From: Sciurus carolinensis
Taxonomy: Eukaryota; Chordata; Mammalia; Rodentia; Sciuridae
NCBI RefSeq assembly: GCF_902686445.1
Contig: NC_062232.1
Coordinates: 17,590,897-17,654,896, forward strand
Direction: 5' to 3'
DNA length: 64,000 nucleotides
Shown one piece after another: positions 63,846 through 64,000 of the stretch (position 1 is the first letter of the stretch; the number at the start of each line of letters is the position of its first letter). The notes under the pieces were generated by a model, which did not search any database, was not told where the DNA came from, and worked only from the letters and a program-made list of their open reading frames with translations. The position numbers were made by a program, and so were the translations under genes.

Positions 63846-64000
63846 CTACAACTAAAAATATTAAAAAGAAAAAAAAAAGAAAACATATTTTCTTAGTTGA
63901 AATGTATTTGTTGACATTAAAATGCCATGAGGAAAAATGAATGTATATATTATTTTAAACTTGCTTTCCTAAAAAGAAACTAGGTAATGCTCATTGATAT

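Larger units (their letters stand above)
53081..64000. other. Intergenic DNA upstream of SMS
   Basis: No coding exon recognised on either strand. Content is MIRs, an L1 split by SINEs, LTR fragments, ID/composite SINEs and a microsatellite block. In other mammals the next gene upstream of SMS is in the YY2/MBTPS2 neighbourhood; neither is seen here. Confidence 0.7.

Noticed and set aside
52985..64000. A divergent gene sharing the SMS CpG island
   Set aside because: No exon with coding similarity or convincing splice chain was found on the plus strand to the right of the island.

Overview
The window is mammalian nuclear DNA, most likely from a squirrel-family rodent (ground squirrel or marmot type). 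The evidence is dozens of tRNA-derived ID elements, many fused to a 7SL/B1-like left half (the composite SINE typical of sciurids), sciurid-looking LINE-1 3' ends, and old mammal-wide elements (MIR, MER5, MER20, Tigger, L1M). No bacterial-style genes, CRISPR arrays or operons are present, and most open frames here are chance frames in introns and repeats.

The one protein-coding gene is SMS, spermine synthase, on the minus strand. Its CpG-island promoter and exon 1 lie near 52.65-52.95 kb and the gene runs leftwards. Ten of the expected eleven coding exons are present (exon 1 at 52653-52701 down to exon 10 at 1138-1253). They give 1061 nt of uninterrupted coding sequence, about 353 of the usual 366 residues. 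The last 40 coding bases belong to an exon beyond the left edge. SMS is X-linked in other placental mammals, so the window is probably X-chromosomal.

The best signals are in the splicing of SMS. Intron 6 is a minor-spliceosome (U12) AT-AC intron with a perfect donor, a consensus branch site and an AC acceptor. Intron 10 opens with a perfect U12 GT-type donor, so the gene carries two U12 introns. Intron 3 is forced by reading phase to use a non-consensus donor. A 90-nt exon-like block inside intron 4 carries an ATG in good context, and its frame joins exactly into exon 5. The 5' leader has a strong-context upstream ATG whose 30-codon frame overlaps the SMS start and ends in exon 2.

Region by region: 1-1.1 kb, end of intron 10 (sciurid L1 3' end). 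1.1-7.8 kb, exons 10-8 with hAT, MIR-age and SINE repeats. 7.8-16.2 kb, exons 7-5 with a Tigger-like element, an antisense L1 and SINEs. 16.2-23.1 kb, intron 4, with the exon-like block and an intact antisense retrocopy of RPL35A at 21.8-22.3 kb. 23.1-26.6 kb, exons 4-2. 26.6-52.65 kb, the long intron 1, with many SINEs, L1 fragments, MER20, and a relic endogenous retrovirus (two LTR-like direct repeats at 40.0-40.6 and 45.2-45.6 kb). 52-53.1 kb, the CpG island. 53.1-64 kb, intergenic DNA upstream of SMS with MIRs, an L1 split by two SINEs, LTR pieces and a (TA)/(TG) microsatellite block.
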